A program made the position numbers and the translations under genes. From Polynucleobacter sp. AM-7D1 (lineage in GTDB: Bacteria; Pseudomonadota; Gammaproteobacteria; Burkholderiales; Burkholderiaceae): DNA of 64,000 nt. Under the pieces are notes generated by a model that was given only the letters and a program-made list of their open reading frames with translations, had not been told where the DNA came from and made no database searches. How positions within the stretch are numbered: position 1 is the stretch's first letter; each line of letters starts with the position of its first letter. This document shows, piece after piece, positions 53,445-64,000 of this stretch. The DNA lies in NCBI RefSeq assembly GCF_018688455.1, contig NZ_CP061319.1, positions 1,488,001-1,552,000 of the forward strand. The letters are read 5' to 3'.

Positions 53445-56273
53445 TTAATGTGCTTCTTCCCAATTATCGCCAATCCCAATACCCACCACCAAAGGAACCT
53501 TCAGTTCAGCCACCTTACACATCAAATCAGGTAGCTTTGCCTGCAAGAGCTCGAGCTCATCTAAGGGTACGTCAAATACTAATTCATCGTGCACCTGAAG
53601 CAACATACGGGTCTTGAGACCCTCTTTTTCTAGCCAATTCTCAACCGCCACCATGGCCAATTTAATCAGATCAGCCGCAGTGCCTTGCATGGGGGCATTA
53701 ATTGCAGCCCGCTCCGCACCCTGACGACGAGGACCATTCGAACCCTTAATCTCCGGCAGCCATAGGCGTCTGCCAAAGACTGTCTCGACATAGCCATTCT
53801 CTCTAGCCTCCAAACGAGTGCGTTCCATATATTGAGCCACCCCTGGATAGCGATCAAAGTATTTGGCAATGTAATTCTGAGCTGCCGAGCGCTCAATACC
53901 CAAGTTACCCGCTAAACCAAAAGCACTCATACCGTAGATCAGGCCAAAGTTAATGACCTTGGCATAGCGACGCTGCTCTGAATTGACGCTTTCCAGTGGC
54001 ACACCAAAAATCTCAGCGGCAGTTGCTTGGTGCACGTCTTTACCGGCAGCAAATGCAGCTAACAGATTTTCATCTTCAGCAATATGCGCCATGATGCGCA
54101 ATTCAATTTGAGAGTAGTCGGCAGAGAGAAGTTTGCAACCTTCAGCCGGAATAAATGCCTCACGAATACGGCGCCCCTCCTCTGTGCGAACAGGGATATT
54201 TTGCAAGTTTGGATCGCTTGAAGCCAAGCGTCCTGTTACTGCGGTCGCTTGAGAAAAACTCGTGTGCACGCGACCGGTTTTAGGATCAGCCATGCGTGGC
54301 AGTTTCTCAATATAGGTCGACATTAACTTAGCAAGACTGCGGTAGTCCAAAATACGCGCAGGCAAAGGATAGTCTTCAGCCAACTTTTGTAAAACCTCTT
54401 CATCAGTTGATGGTGCGCCCGATGGTGTCTTCTTAATTACAGGAAGCTCTAGCTGTCCAAACAAAATTTCTGCGATCTGTTTGGGGGACTGAATATTGAA
54501 TGGTTGCCCAGCCAGCTTATGAATCTCTCCCTCCAAGGCAAGCAAACGCTTGCCGACCTCTTGGCCTTGCTGAGATAACAGCGCCGAATCAATCCGAATG
54601 CCATTGCGCTCCATGATGCCAAGCACACGCATGGCTGGCATCTCAATGTTTTCATAAACGTAAAGAAGGCCTGGGCTTGCCTGGATTTGAGGCCACAGTG
54701 CGTGGTGTAAACGCAAGGTAATGTCCGCATCTTCTGCCGCATAGTCTGTAGCGATCTTCAGATCCACTTGATCAAAACCAATCTGATGCACGCCCTTACC
54801 GCATACCTCTTCATACTTAATGGTCTTCATGCCGAGGTGTCGCTCGGCTAAGTTATCCATGTTGTGCGGCATATGTGATTCAAGCACATAAGACTCCAGC
54901 ATGGTGTCAAATGCAATGCCCTGCAAAGTAATCTTGTAGTTCGCAAATATATGGCTGTCGTACTTGAGGTTTTGACCTACCTTCAAATGCAAAGCGCTTT
55001 CCAACCATGGCTTCAGGCGCGCTAAGACTAATTCACGGCTGAGTTGAGCCTCCCCATTACTGTGCGCAACTGGGATATAGCAGGCCTCTCCAGAGGTGAC
55101 ACAAAGCGAGATACCGACAATCTCAGCTGCTAGTGCATCCAAGCTAGTAGTTTCTGTGTCGACAGCTGTTAGCTCTGCGTCTTCAATTTTTTTAATCCAG
55201 CGGTCTAGTGCAACCTCATCCACCACACACTCATAGTGTTTGGCAATAGCGCCTTGCAGATCCATTGTTTCTTGCGATAAGGCAGTTGTTGCCTCTGTAG
55301 CAGTAGGGCCAAACTTCTTGGTGTCAGCTTTTACATTTTCCTCTGAAGAATTTTTGATGGGGCTGCCAGCTAAATCAAAACCACCGCCAGCTTCAGGGGC
55401 TACTCCACCCAACTGCTTCTCCACATCACGCAACCAAGTTTTAAATGCGTAACGCTCAAATAACTCTCGCAAAAGCGGTGCATCCTCTGATTTTGCGTGC
55501 AAGTCATCCAAGCCTGGAAGATGGGGGGATAAATCGCAATCCGTTTTCACGGTAATTAACTGTCGTGCTTGTGGAAGCCACTCCAAACTATTGCGCAAGT
55601 TCTCGCCTACAACACCCTTCACTTGATCGGCATTTGCCATCAAGTTGTCCAGGTCACCAAACTCGGCTAACCATTTGTTGGCTGTTTTAGGTCCCGCCTT
55701 CGGAACACCAGGTACGTTGTCAACGGTATCCCCAATAATCGACAGGTAATCCACGATGCGCTCTGGAGGTACGCCGAATTTTTCAATAACCCCATCGATA
55801 TCCAACTTCTCATTGGTCATCGTATTAATCAAGGTAACCGAGGAATTCACTAACTGAGCCAAATCTTTGTCGCCGGTAGAAATAATGGTTTCCCAGCCAG
55901 CTTGGGTGGCTTGGCAAGCTAAGGTACCAATCACATCATCAGCCTCAACCCCAGAAACCATCAGTACTGGCCAGCCCAAAGCCTTCACCATCGCATGGAT
56001 CGGCTCAATTTGTTTAACTAAATCTTCAGGCATGGGGGAGCGGTGCGCCTTGTACTCAGAGTACATTTCATCCCGGAAAGTCTTACCTTTGGCGTCAAAA
56101 ACACAGGCAATATGGTCAGCCTTGAGTTCCGAGCGCGCTCGGCGCATCATATTGACCATCCCATAGATTGCCCCTGTTGGGTCACCCGCCCCATTTCTGA
56201 GGTCTGGCATGGCATGAAAGGCGCGATAGAGGTAGCTAGAACCGTCTACCAACAAGAGTCTATGTTTAGTCAT
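53445..56273 (-). CDS. polA: DNA polymerase I
   Basis: A 942-residue repair polymerase with three domains: 5'-3' exonuclease (LLLVDGSSYLYRAFHAM, later VSGVEADDVIGTLA), 3'-5' exonuclease (AVDTETTSLDAL, intact acidic residues), and family A polymerase (LSADYSQIELRIMAH, QVHDELVFDVP). The ATG at 56273 begins MTKHRLLLVDG and is the family start; the frame runs 30 codons further upstream without support. It acts in Okazaki fragment processing and repair. Confidence 0.97.
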   Translation of the reverse strand: MTKHRLLLVDGSSYLYRAFHAMPDLRNGAGDPTGAIYGMVNMMRRARSELKADHIACVFDAKGKTFRDEMYSEYKAHRSPMPEDLVKQIEPIHAMVKALGWPVLMVSGVEADDVIGTLACQATQAGWETIISTGDKDLAQLVNSSVTLINTMTNEKLDIDGVIEKFGVPPERIVDYLSIIGDTVDNVPGVPKAGPKTANKWLAEFGDLDNLMANADQVKGVVGENLRNSLEWLPQARQLITVKTDCDLSPHLPGLDDLHAKSEDAPLLRELFERYAFKTWLRDVEKQLGGVAPEAGGGFDLAGSPIKNSSEENVKADTKKFGPTATEATTALSQETMDLQGAIAKHYECVVDEVALDRWIKKIEDAELTAVDTETTSLDALAAEIVGISLCVTSGEACYIPVAHSNGEAQLSRELVLARLKPWLESALHLKVGQNLKYDSHIFANYKITLQGIAFDTMLESYVLESHMPHNMDNLAERHLGMKTIKYEEVCGKGVHQIGFDQVDLKIATDYAAEDADITLRLHHALWPQIQASPGLLYVYENIEMPAMRVLGIMERNGIRIDSALLSQQGQEVGKRLLALEGEIHKLAGQPFNIQSPKQIAEILFGQLELPVIKKTPSGAPSTDEEVLQKLAEDYPLPARILDYRSLAKLMSTYIEKLPRMADPKTGRVHTSFSQATAVTGRLASSDPNLQNIPVRTEEGRRIREAFIPAEGCKLLSADYSQIELRIMAHIAEDENLLAAFAAGKDVHQATAAEIFGVPLESVNSEQRRYAKVINFGLIYGMSAFGLAGNLGIERSAAQNYIAKYFDRYPGVAQYMERTRLEARENGYVETVFGRRLWLPEIKGSNGPRRQGAERAAINAPMQGTAADLIKLAMVAVENWLEKEGLKTRMLLQVHDELVFDVPLDELELLQAKLPDLMCKVAELKVPLVVGIGIGDNWEEAH

Positions 56274-56354
56274 ACCGCAATCGTACAATCTAGTTGCTAA
56301 CTGCCTACAGATCAGGTTCAAATCCTCCTGAAAAGAGGCCAATAAAGGTGAAAA

Positions 56355-56762
56355 ATGATGCAAGCTCTAACTAACTTACTCCACTCTTCTGTGAGCCAAC
56401 CCCTTGTTCTAACAAGCTTTTTAGTGGCTCTTGCCTCTTTCGGCTTAAATTCAGCGCATGCTCAAAATAATTCTCAGGCACTGAGCCCATCAGAGCTTCA
56501 ACGCATCAATAACCAGCCATTAGCTCCAGCCGTCAGCGCATCTGAAGTAACGAATGCACCTGAAGGTCGCAAACCGAGCTTTCAGCATAAAGAGGCTACT
56601 GGCACTGAAATTACGGAATATAAAGACACAAACGCACCTACTCAGGTGGATGTAAAGACACGCTATACCAGCTATGAAATGGCGCCTCCAGCAACCGTTA
56701 TGCCAGGCGTACCAAAAGAAACTGATCTCATTAGCGTTCCGAGCGTCAAAATTCCTTTTTAG
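56355..56762 (+). CDS. Exported hypothetical protein
   Basis: A 135-residue predicted periplasmic protein: signal peptide (LNSAHA-QNN), then a hydrophilic, Pro/Ser/Thr-rich mature part (LSPSELQRINNQPLAPA, VKTRYTSYEMAPP, VPSVKIPF). No known domain recognised. It is divergent from polA and upstream of thrB, which is its only likely co-transcribed neighbour (46 bases). Confidence 0.75.
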   Translation: MMQALTNLLHSSVSQPLVLTSFLVALASFGLNSAHAQNNSQALSPSELQRINNQPLAPAVSASEVTNAPEGRKPSFQHKEATGTEITEYKDTNAPTQVDVKTRYTSYEMAPPATVMPGVPKETDLISVPSVKIPF

Positions 56763-56808
56763 TCATTGACGCTCTGCACCTCACCATTCGCATCTTTCAC
56801 TTTTAGTC

Positions 56809-57786
56809 ATGGCTGTTTTCACACCTGTTGAATTAAGCGATATCTCACATTGGATCGCAAGCGATTTTGATATTGGCCGAGCAGTCGATATTCGCGGCAT
56901 TCATGGTGGCATCGAGAACTCCAATTTTTTTCTCGACACTGAAAAGAACGGCAAGAAACAGGAGTACGTTCTCACTATTTTTGAAAGACTGTCAGCAGCC
57001 CAGTTGCCGTATTACTTAGAGTTGATGCGTCACTTGGCAAACAAAGGCATTCCCGTGCCCAAGCCACTCGAGAATAAACAAGGACAGATTCTATTTACCC
57101 TTAAAGATAAGCCTGCAGCGATTGTGAGTAAGCTTCCAGGGATCTCTAGACTCGCTCCTGAAGTAAGGCATTGCGCTCTGGTTGGTGAAAATTTAGCCAA
57201 GATGCATTTAGCAGGTAGTGACTTCAAGCACACCCAAGAAAATCTTCGCAGCCTGTCTTGGTGGAAAAAAACGGTTCCTCTGGTACTCACCCACTTGAGC
57301 GATTCTCAAAAAGAATCACTCACAACCGAACTCGCTACTCAAGAAAAATTCTTTGCCTCTGAGGCATATACTTCGCTGCCGCAGGGGGCAAGCCACTGCG
57401 ATCTGTTTAGAGATAACGTACTATTCGACCCCCAAGGTGCTGGCGATAGCTCTCAAGATCAGCTAGGCGGTTTCTTCGACTTTTATTTCGCTGGAACAGA
57501 TAAGTGGTTATTTGATTTAGCGGTTACAGTAAACGATTGGTGCCTCGCCGAAAATAAACAGGATTTAGATTCTGCTCGCTTCATGGCGCTAATGGATGCC
57601 TATCAATCTGTTCGACCACTTACCGACAGCGAGAAAGCAAGTTGGCCACTAATGGTGCGTGCTGCAGCTCTGCGGTTTTGGATTTCTCGCTTGTGGGATT
57701 TTTACTTGCCGCGTGATGCGCAAATGCTGACCCCACATGACCCTCGTCATTTTGAAAATATTCTCTTAAGTCGCAAAGCAATATGA
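56809..57786 (+). CDS. thrB: Homoserine kinase (APH-fold, type II)
   Basis: A 325-residue homoserine kinase of the aminoglycoside-phosphotransferase fold, making O-phosphohomoserine for threonine synthesis. Motifs: GGIENSNFFLDT (nucleotide loop), the catalytic SHCDLFRDNVLFD and metal-binding GFFDFYFAGTDKWLFDLA. The next gene overlaps its stop by 4 bases (ATGA). Confidence 0.93.
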   Translation: MAVFTPVELSDISHWIASDFDIGRAVDIRGIHGGIENSNFFLDTEKNGKKQEYVLTIFERLSAAQLPYYLELMRHLANKGIPVPKPLENKQGQILFTLKDKPAAIVSKLPGISRLAPEVRHCALVGENLAKMHLAGSDFKHTQENLRSLSWWKKTVPLVLTHLSDSQKESLTTELATQEKFFASEAYTSLPQGASHCDLFRDNVLFDPQGAGDSSQDQLGGFFDFYFAGTDKWLFDLAVTVNDWCLAENKQDLDSARFMALMDAYQSVRPLTDSEKASWPLMVRAAALRFWISRLWDFYLPRDAQMLTPHDPRHFENILLSRKAI

Positions 57787-58565
57787 AACTAAATTCTGTC
57801 TCTCCAAAAGAAGGCTATACCTGGATCCGTCAAGGTATTTGGCTTTTTAAACAAAATCCATTGGGCTTTTTAACTTTGATTTTTCTGTATGTCTTTGTAG
57901 CGCAATTAGCTGTTCTCGTGCCAGTGATTGGTGTTTTTGCCGTTTTATTACTCACACCCACCTTATCTGTTGGCTTTATGACCGCCTGTCGCTTAGCCAT
58001 TCAAAAAGAACGCATTCGTCCAACAGTCTATGTGACTGCCCTGCAATCCACCCCCTTAATTCGAAAACGTATTCTTCAGTTAGGCTTGGTGTACGCAGCG
58101 CTCATTCTGATGTTGAGCTTTATCTTAGGGATGCTGGTGGATTTTGACGTACTGATCCCACTCATGACAAATGAAAAACCCATTACACCCGAAGCGCTCA
58201 ACCAGATTTATTTGATTCTCTTTTTTGGCAGCCTACTCTATGTACCAGTTGCAATGCTCATGTGGTTCTCTCCCGTGCTTGTTGCTTGGGCTGACATGCC
58301 AGTAGCTCAGGCACTCTTTTCTAGTGCCATTGCATGCTGGACAAATCGCGGTGCATTCTTTTTATATATCGCAATTTGGGGTGCGATCCTGGTTGCCATT
58401 CCATTGACCATTGGCTCTATTCTGGATGCACTAGATTTTGGTCAAGCCGCATCATTCATCATCGCCCCCATTTCCATGGCGGGACTAACTGTAATGCATT
58501 GCTCTTTCTTTGCAACCTGGAAAGCCTGCTTTGCTGAAAAAGAATCGGCAAGCTTGATTGCGTAA
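57783..58565 (+). CDS. BPSS1780-family membrane protein
   Basis: A 260-residue integral membrane protein with about six hydrophobic segments; it starts with YTWIRQGIWLFKQNPLGFL, typical of the BPSS1780 family found across Burkholderiales. Function unknown. Overlap with thrB suggests coupled translation, though no link to threonine synthesis is known. Convergent with the helicase gene. Confidence 0.85.
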   Translation: MKLNSVSPKEGYTWIRQGIWLFKQNPLGFLTLIFLYVFVAQLAVLVPVIGVFAVLLLTPTLSVGFMTACRLAIQKERIRPTVYVTALQSTPLIRKRILQLGLVYAALILMLSFILGMLVDFDVLIPLMTNEKPITPEALNQIYLILFFGSLLYVPVAMLMWFSPVLVAWADMPVAQALFSSAIACWTNRGAFFLYIAIWGAILVAIPLTIGSILDALDFGQAASFIIAPISMAGLTVMHCSFFATWKACFAEKESASLIA

Positions 58566-58585
58566 CTACTGACTTAGCTACTGAT

Positions 58586-60973
58586 TTAGTCTATTGCAGC
58601 AAGCTTAGCAATACTGAGCTGTAGCCATTTCACACCATGGCGCTTGAAGTTCACTTGAGCACGCGCATCAGCATCATTACCCTCCAAGCCCGTCACCCTA
58701 CCCTCGCCAAATTTGGTATGGAAAACATTCTGACCAATCGTAAATGGGTAATTGCCACGTGGTGGTGAGGCCATTCTGGTCACTGAGGTTGAAGCAGAGC
58801 CTACTCGCCCAATTTGTCTTGCAGGTCTCTCACGCTCATTACTACTGTCAAAGAAATCATTCGATCCAAACTCACGTTGACGCGTGTAGCCATCTTGCCA
58901 AGTAGACCCTGAACGACCACCATTACCACTGGTGGCTCCGCCCCAGCGAGCATCTTTTACTTTTGGAGTGAGCCACTTCAAGGAATCGGATGGCAATTCT
59001 TCCAAGAAGCGGGAAGGCATGTTGTAGCGCACCTGACCATGCAACATTCGTGACTGTGTATGCGAAAGATAGAGACGCTCTTTTGCTCGAGTAATTGCGA
59101 CATACATCAAGCGACGCTCTTCCTCTAAACCATTCTGCTCATTAATACTGTTCTCGTGCGGGAATAAACCTTCTTCTAAGCCCGTAATAAATACGGAGGT
59201 GAACTCCAAACCTTTAGCCGAGTGGACTGTCATGAGCTGAACGGCGTCTTGACCAGCCTGAGCCTGGTTGTCACCAGCCTCGAGAGAGGCGTGTGAGAGG
59301 AATGCTGCCAATGGAGATATCTCCACCGTACCAGGCGCGTTTTCACCTGGCAGCGTAGCAGCAGTAGCATCCTGCCCATAACCCTCTTCCGCAATAAATG
59401 CGGTTGCAGCGTTAATGAGTTCTTGTAAGTTTTCTACGCGGTCTTGGCCTTCACGCTCAGAGAGATAGTGCTGAATCAATCCGCTGTTCTGAATCACAAA
59501 CTCCACTGTCTCTGGCAAAGTGTTGTGACGAGTAGCTTCACGCATATGATCAACCAATCGCACAAAACCACCCAATGAGGCGCCCGCCTTACCATCCAAT
59601 GTTGATGCTGCTAAATATAAAGAACTATTTTGTGCGCGAGCTGCATCTTGCACGGCCTCAATCGATCTTGCCCCAATGCCACGTGTTGGGAAATTCACTA
59701 CACGCGAGAAAGAGGTATCGTCATTTGGATTTTCTAGTAGGCGTAAATACGCTAAAGCATGTTTAATTTCAGCGCGCTCAAAGAAGCGTAGCCCACCGTA
59801 CACGCGGTACGGAATTGCTGCGGAGAATAGAGCATGCTCGATGATGCGTGACTGAGCATTGCTGCGATAGAGCAAAGCAATTTCAGTACGCTTGATACCG
59901 CTATTTACTAGCGCTTTGATTTCGTCTACGAGCCAAGCAGCTTCTGCATGATCACTTGGAGCATCATAGATGCGGACTGGCTCACCATGACCAGCATCGG
60001 TGCGCAGATTTTTACCCAGACGATCCGTATTGTTGGAAATAAGATAGTTGGCCGTATCTAAGATATGGCCATGCGAGCGATAGTTTTGCTCAAGCTTCAC
60101 CATCATTGGGTGGTATTGCTTTTCATACAAACGCATATTCTCGACGTCTGCACCCCGGAAGGCATAAATACTTTGATCGTCATCACCCACCGCGAAGACT
60201 GCACTACTTCCCATGCCGCTCACATTTACACGGCTAGCGTCGTGACCAGAGAGCAATTTAAGCCAAGCGTATTGCAGTGCGTTGGTATCTTGAAACTCAT
60301 CAATCAAGATATGACGGAAACGCTCTTGATAGTGGGTGCGAATGGCTTCGTTATGTTTTAGTAATTCATAGCTACGCAATAAGAGTTCAGCAAAGTCGAC
60401 CACACCCTCACGCTGACACTGCTCATCGTAAGCTGCATACAACTGAGCCATCTTAGCCTGGAAGTCATCACCTACAGATAACTCTTTAGCGCGCTGACCA
60501 CGCTCTTTTGCGTGCGCAATGAAATACTGCAACTGCTTAGGGGGGTATTTCTCATCATCGACCTTTAAACCCTTCAAAAGGCGCTTAATTGCGGAAAGCT
60601 GATCTTGAGTGTCCAAAATCTGAAAAGTGGACGGCAAACCCGCTTCTTTGTGATGGGCGCGCAATAAACGGTTGCAAAGACCGTGGAAAGTGCCAATCCA
60701 CATACCCCGGGTATTGATGGGCAGCATGGCACTTAAGCGCAACATCATCTCTTTAGCAGCCTTATTGGTGAAGGTCACTGCGAGCACACCAATGGGTGAT
60801 ACCTGCCCGGTTTGGATCAACCAAGCTATACGGGTCGTGAGGACGCGGGTTTTTCCACTACCGGCACCAGCCAAAATCAGGGCCGACTGGGCTTGGCCAT
60901 TTGAATTGACAGGCGGGAGGGTCACTGCCTCGCGTTGTTCTGGATTAAGGTTTGCGAGCAAGTCTGAGTACAT
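58586..60973 (-). CDS. UvrD/Rep-type 3'-5' DNA helicase
   Basis: A 795-residue superfamily 1A helicase. Motifs: Walker [56 protein letters not shown], and the C-terminal [12 protein letters not shown] and [11 protein letters not shown]. The tail ends in a Tudor-like [12 protein letters not shown]...[11 protein letters not shown] segment, as in UvrD/PcrA for RNA-polymerase contact. UvrD is likeliest; Rep cannot be fully excluded. Divergent from valS with only 24 bases between starts. Confidence 0.92.
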   Translation of the reverse strand: MYSDLLANLNPEQREAVTLPPVNSNGQAQSALILAGAGSGKTRVLTTRIAWLIQTGQVSPIGVLAVTFTNKAAKEMMLRLSAMLPINTRGMWIGTFHGLCNRLLRAHHKEAGLPSTFQILDTQDQLSAIKRLLKGLKVDDEKYPPKQLQYFIAHAKERGQRAKELSVGDDFQAKMAQLYAAYDEQCQREGVVDFAELLLRSYELLKHNEAIRTHYQERFRHILIDEFQDTNALQYAWLKLLSGHDASRVNVSGMGSSAVFAVGDDDQSIYAFRGADVENMRLYEKQYHPMMVKLEQNYRSHGHILDTANYLISNNTDRLGKNLRTDAGHGEPVRIYDAPSDHAEAAWLVDEIKALVNSGIKRTEIALLYRSNAQSRIIEHALFSAAIPYRVYGGLRFFERAEIKHALAYLRLLENPNDDTSFSRVVNFPTRGIGARSIEAVQDAARAQNSSLYLAASTLDGKAGASLGGFVRLVDHMREATRHNTLPETVEFVIQNSGLIQHYLSEREGQDRVENLQELINAATAFIAEEGYGQDATAATLPGENAPGTVEISPLAAFLSHASLEAGDNQAQAGQDAVQLMTVHSAKGLEFTSVFITGLEEGLFPHENSINEQNGLEEERRLMYVAITRAKERLYLSHTQSRMLHGQVRYNMPSRFLEELPSDSLKWLTPKVKDARWGGATSGNGGRSGSTWQDGYTRQREFGSNDFFDSSNERERPARQIGRVGSASTSVTRMASPPRGNYPFTIGQNVFHTKFGEGRVTGLEGNDADARAQVNFKRHGVKWLQLSIAKLAAID

Positions 60974-60979
60974 CGCCCC

Positions 60980-60989
60980 AATTATAATT
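60980..60989. promoter_or_regulatory. Palindromic TATAAT element shared by uvrD-type and valS genes
   Basis: AATTATAATT is a perfect 10-bp palindrome containing TATAAT on both strands, in the 24-base gap between start codons. It would serve as a -10 box in both directions and place both transcription starts at or near the start codons, implying short or absent leaders. No good -35 is visible on either side. Confidence 0.4.
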
Positions 60990-60997
60990 TGCCTCTT

Positions 60998-63889
60998 ATG
61001 CCAAATGCTTCGAATACCCCCAATTCACCCGCGGCCAGTTCCTTAGATGAGCTAGCCAAATCCTACGAACCTGCCCCAATTGAAGCTTATTGGGGTCCGG
61101 AATGGGAACGCCGAGGCATTGCCGACGCCACCCTAGATGAGGGCAAGGGAGATTTCTCGATTCAATTGCCGCCACCGAATGTGACAGGCACCCTGCATAT
61201 GGGTCATGCTTTTAATCAAACCATCATGGATGGCTTGGTGCGTCACGCCCGCATGTCCGGCAAAAATACCTTATGGGTTCCCGGTACAGATCACGCAGGC
61301 ATCGCCACACAAATCGTCGTTGAACGCCAACTCGATGCACAGAAAGTTTCTCGCCACGATTTAGGTCGTGAGAAATTCTTAGAAAAAGTCTGGGAGTGGA
61401 AAGAAACTTCCGGTAACACCATCACTCGCCAAATTCGTCGCCTAGGCGCTTCGATTGATTGGGGTAAAGAATATTTCACAATGGACAGCAAGATGTCCAA
61501 AGCAGTTGTTGAAGTATTTGTTCGTTTGCATGAGCAAGGATTAATTTATCGTGGCAAACGTTTAGTGAACTGGGATCCGGTTTTAGGGACAGCAGTTTCG
61601 GATTTAGAAGTGGTGAGCGAAGAAGAAGATGGCTCGATGTGGCACATCCGCTATCCATTAGCAGATGGCTCCGGACACCTGACCGTTGCCACTACTCGCC
61701 CAGAGACCTTATTGGGTGACGTTGCCGTCATGATCAACCCAGAGGACGAGCGCTACAAACACCTCATTGGCAAGTCAGTAAAACTGCCACTATGCAATCG
61801 CGAGATCCCGATCATTGCGGATGACTATGTAGATTTAGCTTTTGGTACTGGTGTAGTGAAAGTAACTCCCGCTCACGATTTCAATGACTATGCAGTTGGA
61901 CAACGCCACCAGTTACCACTCATTAATATTTTGACACTTGATGCCAAGATTAATGAGAATGCACCAGCGGTGTATCAAGGTCTTGAGCGTTTTGCTGCAC
62001 GCAAACAAATTGTTGCTGATTTGGATGCGGCTGGTTTATTAGAAAAAGTACAGCCGCATAAATTGATGGTGCCACGTGGTGATCGCACTCAAACCATTAT
62101 TGAGCCTATGCTCACTGACCAATGGTTTGTGGCAATGTCTAAACCAAGTCCAGACAATCAATATCAACCAGGCTCATCCATCGCTGGCGCAGCATTAGAT
62201 GCAGTCACTAAAGGTGACATCAAGCTCGTTCCTGAAAACTGGATTAATACCTACACCCAATGGCTAGAGAACATTCAAGACTGGTGCATCTCACGCCAAC
62301 TCTGGTGGGGCCATCAAATCCCCGCCTGGTATGGCGATGATGGCCAGATCTTTGTTGCTCGTTCTGAAGAAGAAGCCAAAGCCAAAGCTGTTGCGGTGGG
62401 CTATACAGGTCAACTGAATCGCGACCCTGATGTCCTAGATACCTGGTTTAGCTCCGCACTTGTACCCTTTAGCTCATTAGGCTGGCCAGAGGAAACGCCT
62501 GCTCTCAAGCATTTCTTACCTTCATCTGTTTTGGTCACCGGCTTTGACATCATCTTCTTCTGGGTGGCCAGAATGGTCATGATGACTTGTCATTTCACTG
62601 GCATGGTCCCATTTAATACCGTCTATGTTCATGGCTTGGTACGTGATGCCGAAGGTCAGAAAATGAGTAAGTCCAAAGGAAACACTTTGGACCCAATCGA
62701 CCTCATTGACGGCATCAAGATTGAAGAATTGGTTGCTAAGCGCACCACCGGCTTAATGAATCCCAAGCAAGCAGAAAGTATTGGCAAGAAAACTAAAAAA
62801 GAATTTCCGGAAGGGATTCCTGCGTTTGGTACGGATGCCTTACGCTTTACATTCGCTTCGCTCGCTTCACTTGGTCGCAACATTAACTTCGACCAAAAGC
62901 GCTGTGAAGGCTATCGCAACTTCTGCAACAAGCTTTGGAATGCTACTCGCTTTGTGCTCATGAATTGCCCTGGCGATGAACAAGAAAATGGTTTTGCTCC
63001 TTGTGACAACCAATGCGGCCCAGAAGGACGATTAGACTTCTCTCCCGCAGATCGCTGGATTGTTTCTTTACTACAAAGAACGGAAGCTGATGTTGCTAAA
63101 GGCTTCCAGAACTATCGCTTTGACAATATTGCTAGCAGCATTTATCAGTTTGTTTGGGATGAGTATTGCGATTGGTACTTAGAGCTAGCCAAGGTTCAAT
63201 TGCAGACTGGGACACCGGCACAGCAACGCGCTACTCGTCGCACTTTGCTACGCGTTTTAGAAACCATCTTGCGCATGGCACATCCACTCATTCCATTCAT
63301 TACTGAAACCCTCTGGCAAACCGTTGGGCCTAAGGTTGGCAAGGAACTGACCAAGCAAGATAAGCAAACGATTGCACTGCAGCCATATCCTGTTGCTCAG
63401 CTCGATAAGATTGATGAGCAAAGCGAAGCTTGGGTAGCTCAGATTAAATCGATTGTGGATGCTTGCCGTAATTTACGTGGTGAGATGCAAGTCTCTCCTG
63501 CGCTCAAGGTGCCTCTCTGGATTAGTGGACCGCAAGACTTCCTGAAAAAGGCCAGCCCATACTTAACCGCGCTGGCTAAGTTATCTGAAGTCAAAATCTA
63601 TGATGACGAGTCTGCACTCGAGAAGGATGCACCGGGCGCACCAATGGCCTTAGTAGGTAATCTCAAGCTATTACTCAAAATTGAAGTGGATGTTGCAGCT
63701 GAGAGAATTCGCCTGAGTAAAGAAATTGAGCGCCTAGCAAATGAGATTACCAAAGCACGTAGCAAGCTTGGTAACGAAAGTTTTGTAGCGCGAGCACCGG
63801 AAGAGGTCGTTGCCCAAGAAAAGCAACGTCTTGCTGGATTTGAGCAAAACCATGAGAAGCTTGTTGCACAATTAGAGCGACTGAAATAA
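60998..63889 (+). CDS. valS: Valyl-tRNA synthetase
   Basis: A 963-residue class I synthetase. HIGH-type motif [14 protein letters not shown], editing (CP1) domain in the middle, KMSKS-type motif [11 protein letters not shown], anticodon-binding domain, and a C-terminal coiled coil ([22 protein letters not shown]). A TTG at 60989 is in frame, but the ATG at 60998 is preferred. No ribosome site is visible, in line with a very short leader. Followed by galU. Confidence 0.97.
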   Translation: MPNASNTPNSPAASSLDELAKSYEPAPIEAYWGPEWERRGIADATLDEGKGDFSIQLPPPNVTGTLHMGHAFNQTIMDGLVRHARMSGKNTLWVPGTDHAGIATQIVVERQLDAQKVSRHDLGREKFLEKVWEWKETSGNTITRQIRRLGASIDWGKEYFTMDSKMSKAVVEVFVRLHEQGLIYRGKRLVNWDPVLGTAVSDLEVVSEEEDGSMWHIRYPLADGSGHLTVATTRPETLLGDVAVMINPEDERYKHLIGKSVKLPLCNREIPIIADDYVDLAFGTGVVKVTPAHDFNDYAVGQRHQLPLINILTLDAKINENAPAVYQGLERFAARKQIVADLDAAGLLEKVQPHKLMVPRGDRTQTIIEPMLTDQWFVAMSKPSPDNQYQPGSSIAGAALDAVTKGDIKLVPENWINTYTQWLENIQDWCISRQLWWGHQIPAWYGDDGQIFVARSEEEAKAKAVAVGYTGQLNRDPDVLDTWFSSALVPFSSLGWPEETPALKHFLPSSVLVTGFDIIFFWVARMVMMTCHFTGMVPFNTVYVHGLVRDAEGQKMSKSKGNTLDPIDLIDGIKIEELVAKRTTGLMNPKQAESIGKKTKKEFPEGIPAFGTDALRFTFASLASLGRNINFDQKRCEGYRNFCNKLWNATRFVLMNCPGDEQENGFAPCDNQCGPEGRLDFSPADRWIVSLLQRTEADVAKGFQNYRFDNIASSIYQFVWDEYCDWYLELAKVQLQTGTPAQQRATRRTLLRVLETILRMAHPLIPFITETLWQTVGPKVGKELTKQDKQTIALQPYPVAQLDKIDEQSEAWVAQIKSIVDACRNLRGEMQVSPALKVPLWISGPQDFLKKASPYLTALAKLSEVKIYDDESALEKDAPGAPMALVGNLKLLLKIEVDVAAERIRLSKEIERLANEITKARSKLGNESFVARAPEEVVAQEKQRLAGFEQNHEKLVAQLERLK

Positions 63890-63917
63890 AGCAGCAATAC
63901 AACTGATCGGAATTTCT

Positions 63918-64000
63918 ATGCCATTAAGCACTAAAGCTGTTACCAAAGCCGTCTTCCCTGTTGCGGGACTTGGCACGCGCTTCTTGCCAGCCACCAAAGC
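63918..64000 (+). CDS. galU: UTP-glucose-1-phosphate uridylyltransferase, start only
   Basis: The window ends inside this gene. The first residues MPLSTKAVTKAVFPVAGLGTR followed by FLPATKA match the nucleotide-binding start of GalU, which makes UDP-glucose for envelope polysaccharides. A GGAA stretch lies before the ATG at 63918, 28 bases after the valS stop. Confidence 0.9.
   Translation, partial: MPLSTKAVTKAVFPVAGLGTRFLPATK

Overview
The window looks like a chromosome segment of a betaproteobacterium in the Burkholderiaceae, most likely Polynucleobacter (free-living freshwater). This is inferred from gene order and protein style, not from a search: an rpsU-yqeY-dnaG-rpoD block, an xseB-ispA-dxs-folE2 block, a BPSS1780-type membrane protein next to thrB, orphan Bug/TctC binding proteins and an RpoD with a Lys/Ala/Pro-rich N-terminus. 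Coding density is high and few regions lack genes.

Layout. 1-8 kb: a histidine phosphatase cut by the window edge, a DUF2237 protein, a cryptochrome-DASH with a 59-residue DUF2256 zinc protein in front of it, an HDAC-like deacetylase, a SYLF lipoprotein, an outer-membrane protein, and a leftward run of two K+-channel-type proteins and two small proteins behind a perfect FNR-type box. A FolB-like gene and a glycosyltransferase gene with an apparent frameshift follow. 8.7-23.0 kb: a block of exported hydrolases (three YtcJ-type amidohydrolases, a secretory lipase, an Ntn amidase, an alpha/beta hydrolase and a patatin) mixed with three outer-membrane proteins and a double cupin. 23.2-38.2 kb: an accessory region anchored at a tRNA gene with anticodon CAU. 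A decayed 3' half of that tRNA lies at 23.18 kb, the intact tRNA at 37.9 kb and a perfect copy of its 5' half at 38.17 kb. Inside, related ~350-bp repeats at 27.5-27.9 and 31.9-32.3 kb separate three gene sets: (i) Bug/FAH/Bug/GlcG with a GntR regulator, (ii) SHP, diheme cytochrome c, cytochrome b, PepSY and a two-component system, (iii) MFS, ferritin-like, DUF2461 and an AAA+ ATPase/esterase pair. A VapBC-type pair follows. 39-64 kb: conserved core genes (rpoD, dnaG, yqeY, rpsU, tsaD, folE2, dxs, ispA, xseB, a Rieske oxygenase, a sulfurtransferase, ZIP, dienelactone hydrolase, polA, thrB, uvrD/rep, valS, and the start of galU).

How the genes fit together. The core blocks support replication and transcription start, isoprenoid and folate precursors, and translation. 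The exported hydrolases and outer-membrane proteins look like a scavenging module for amides and esters. The redox cassette is a known type of c/b cytochrome module with its own two-component regulator. Its tight bracketing by direct repeats suggests it was gained or can move as a unit. No integrase or transposase gene is visible, so the island array looks immobile now.
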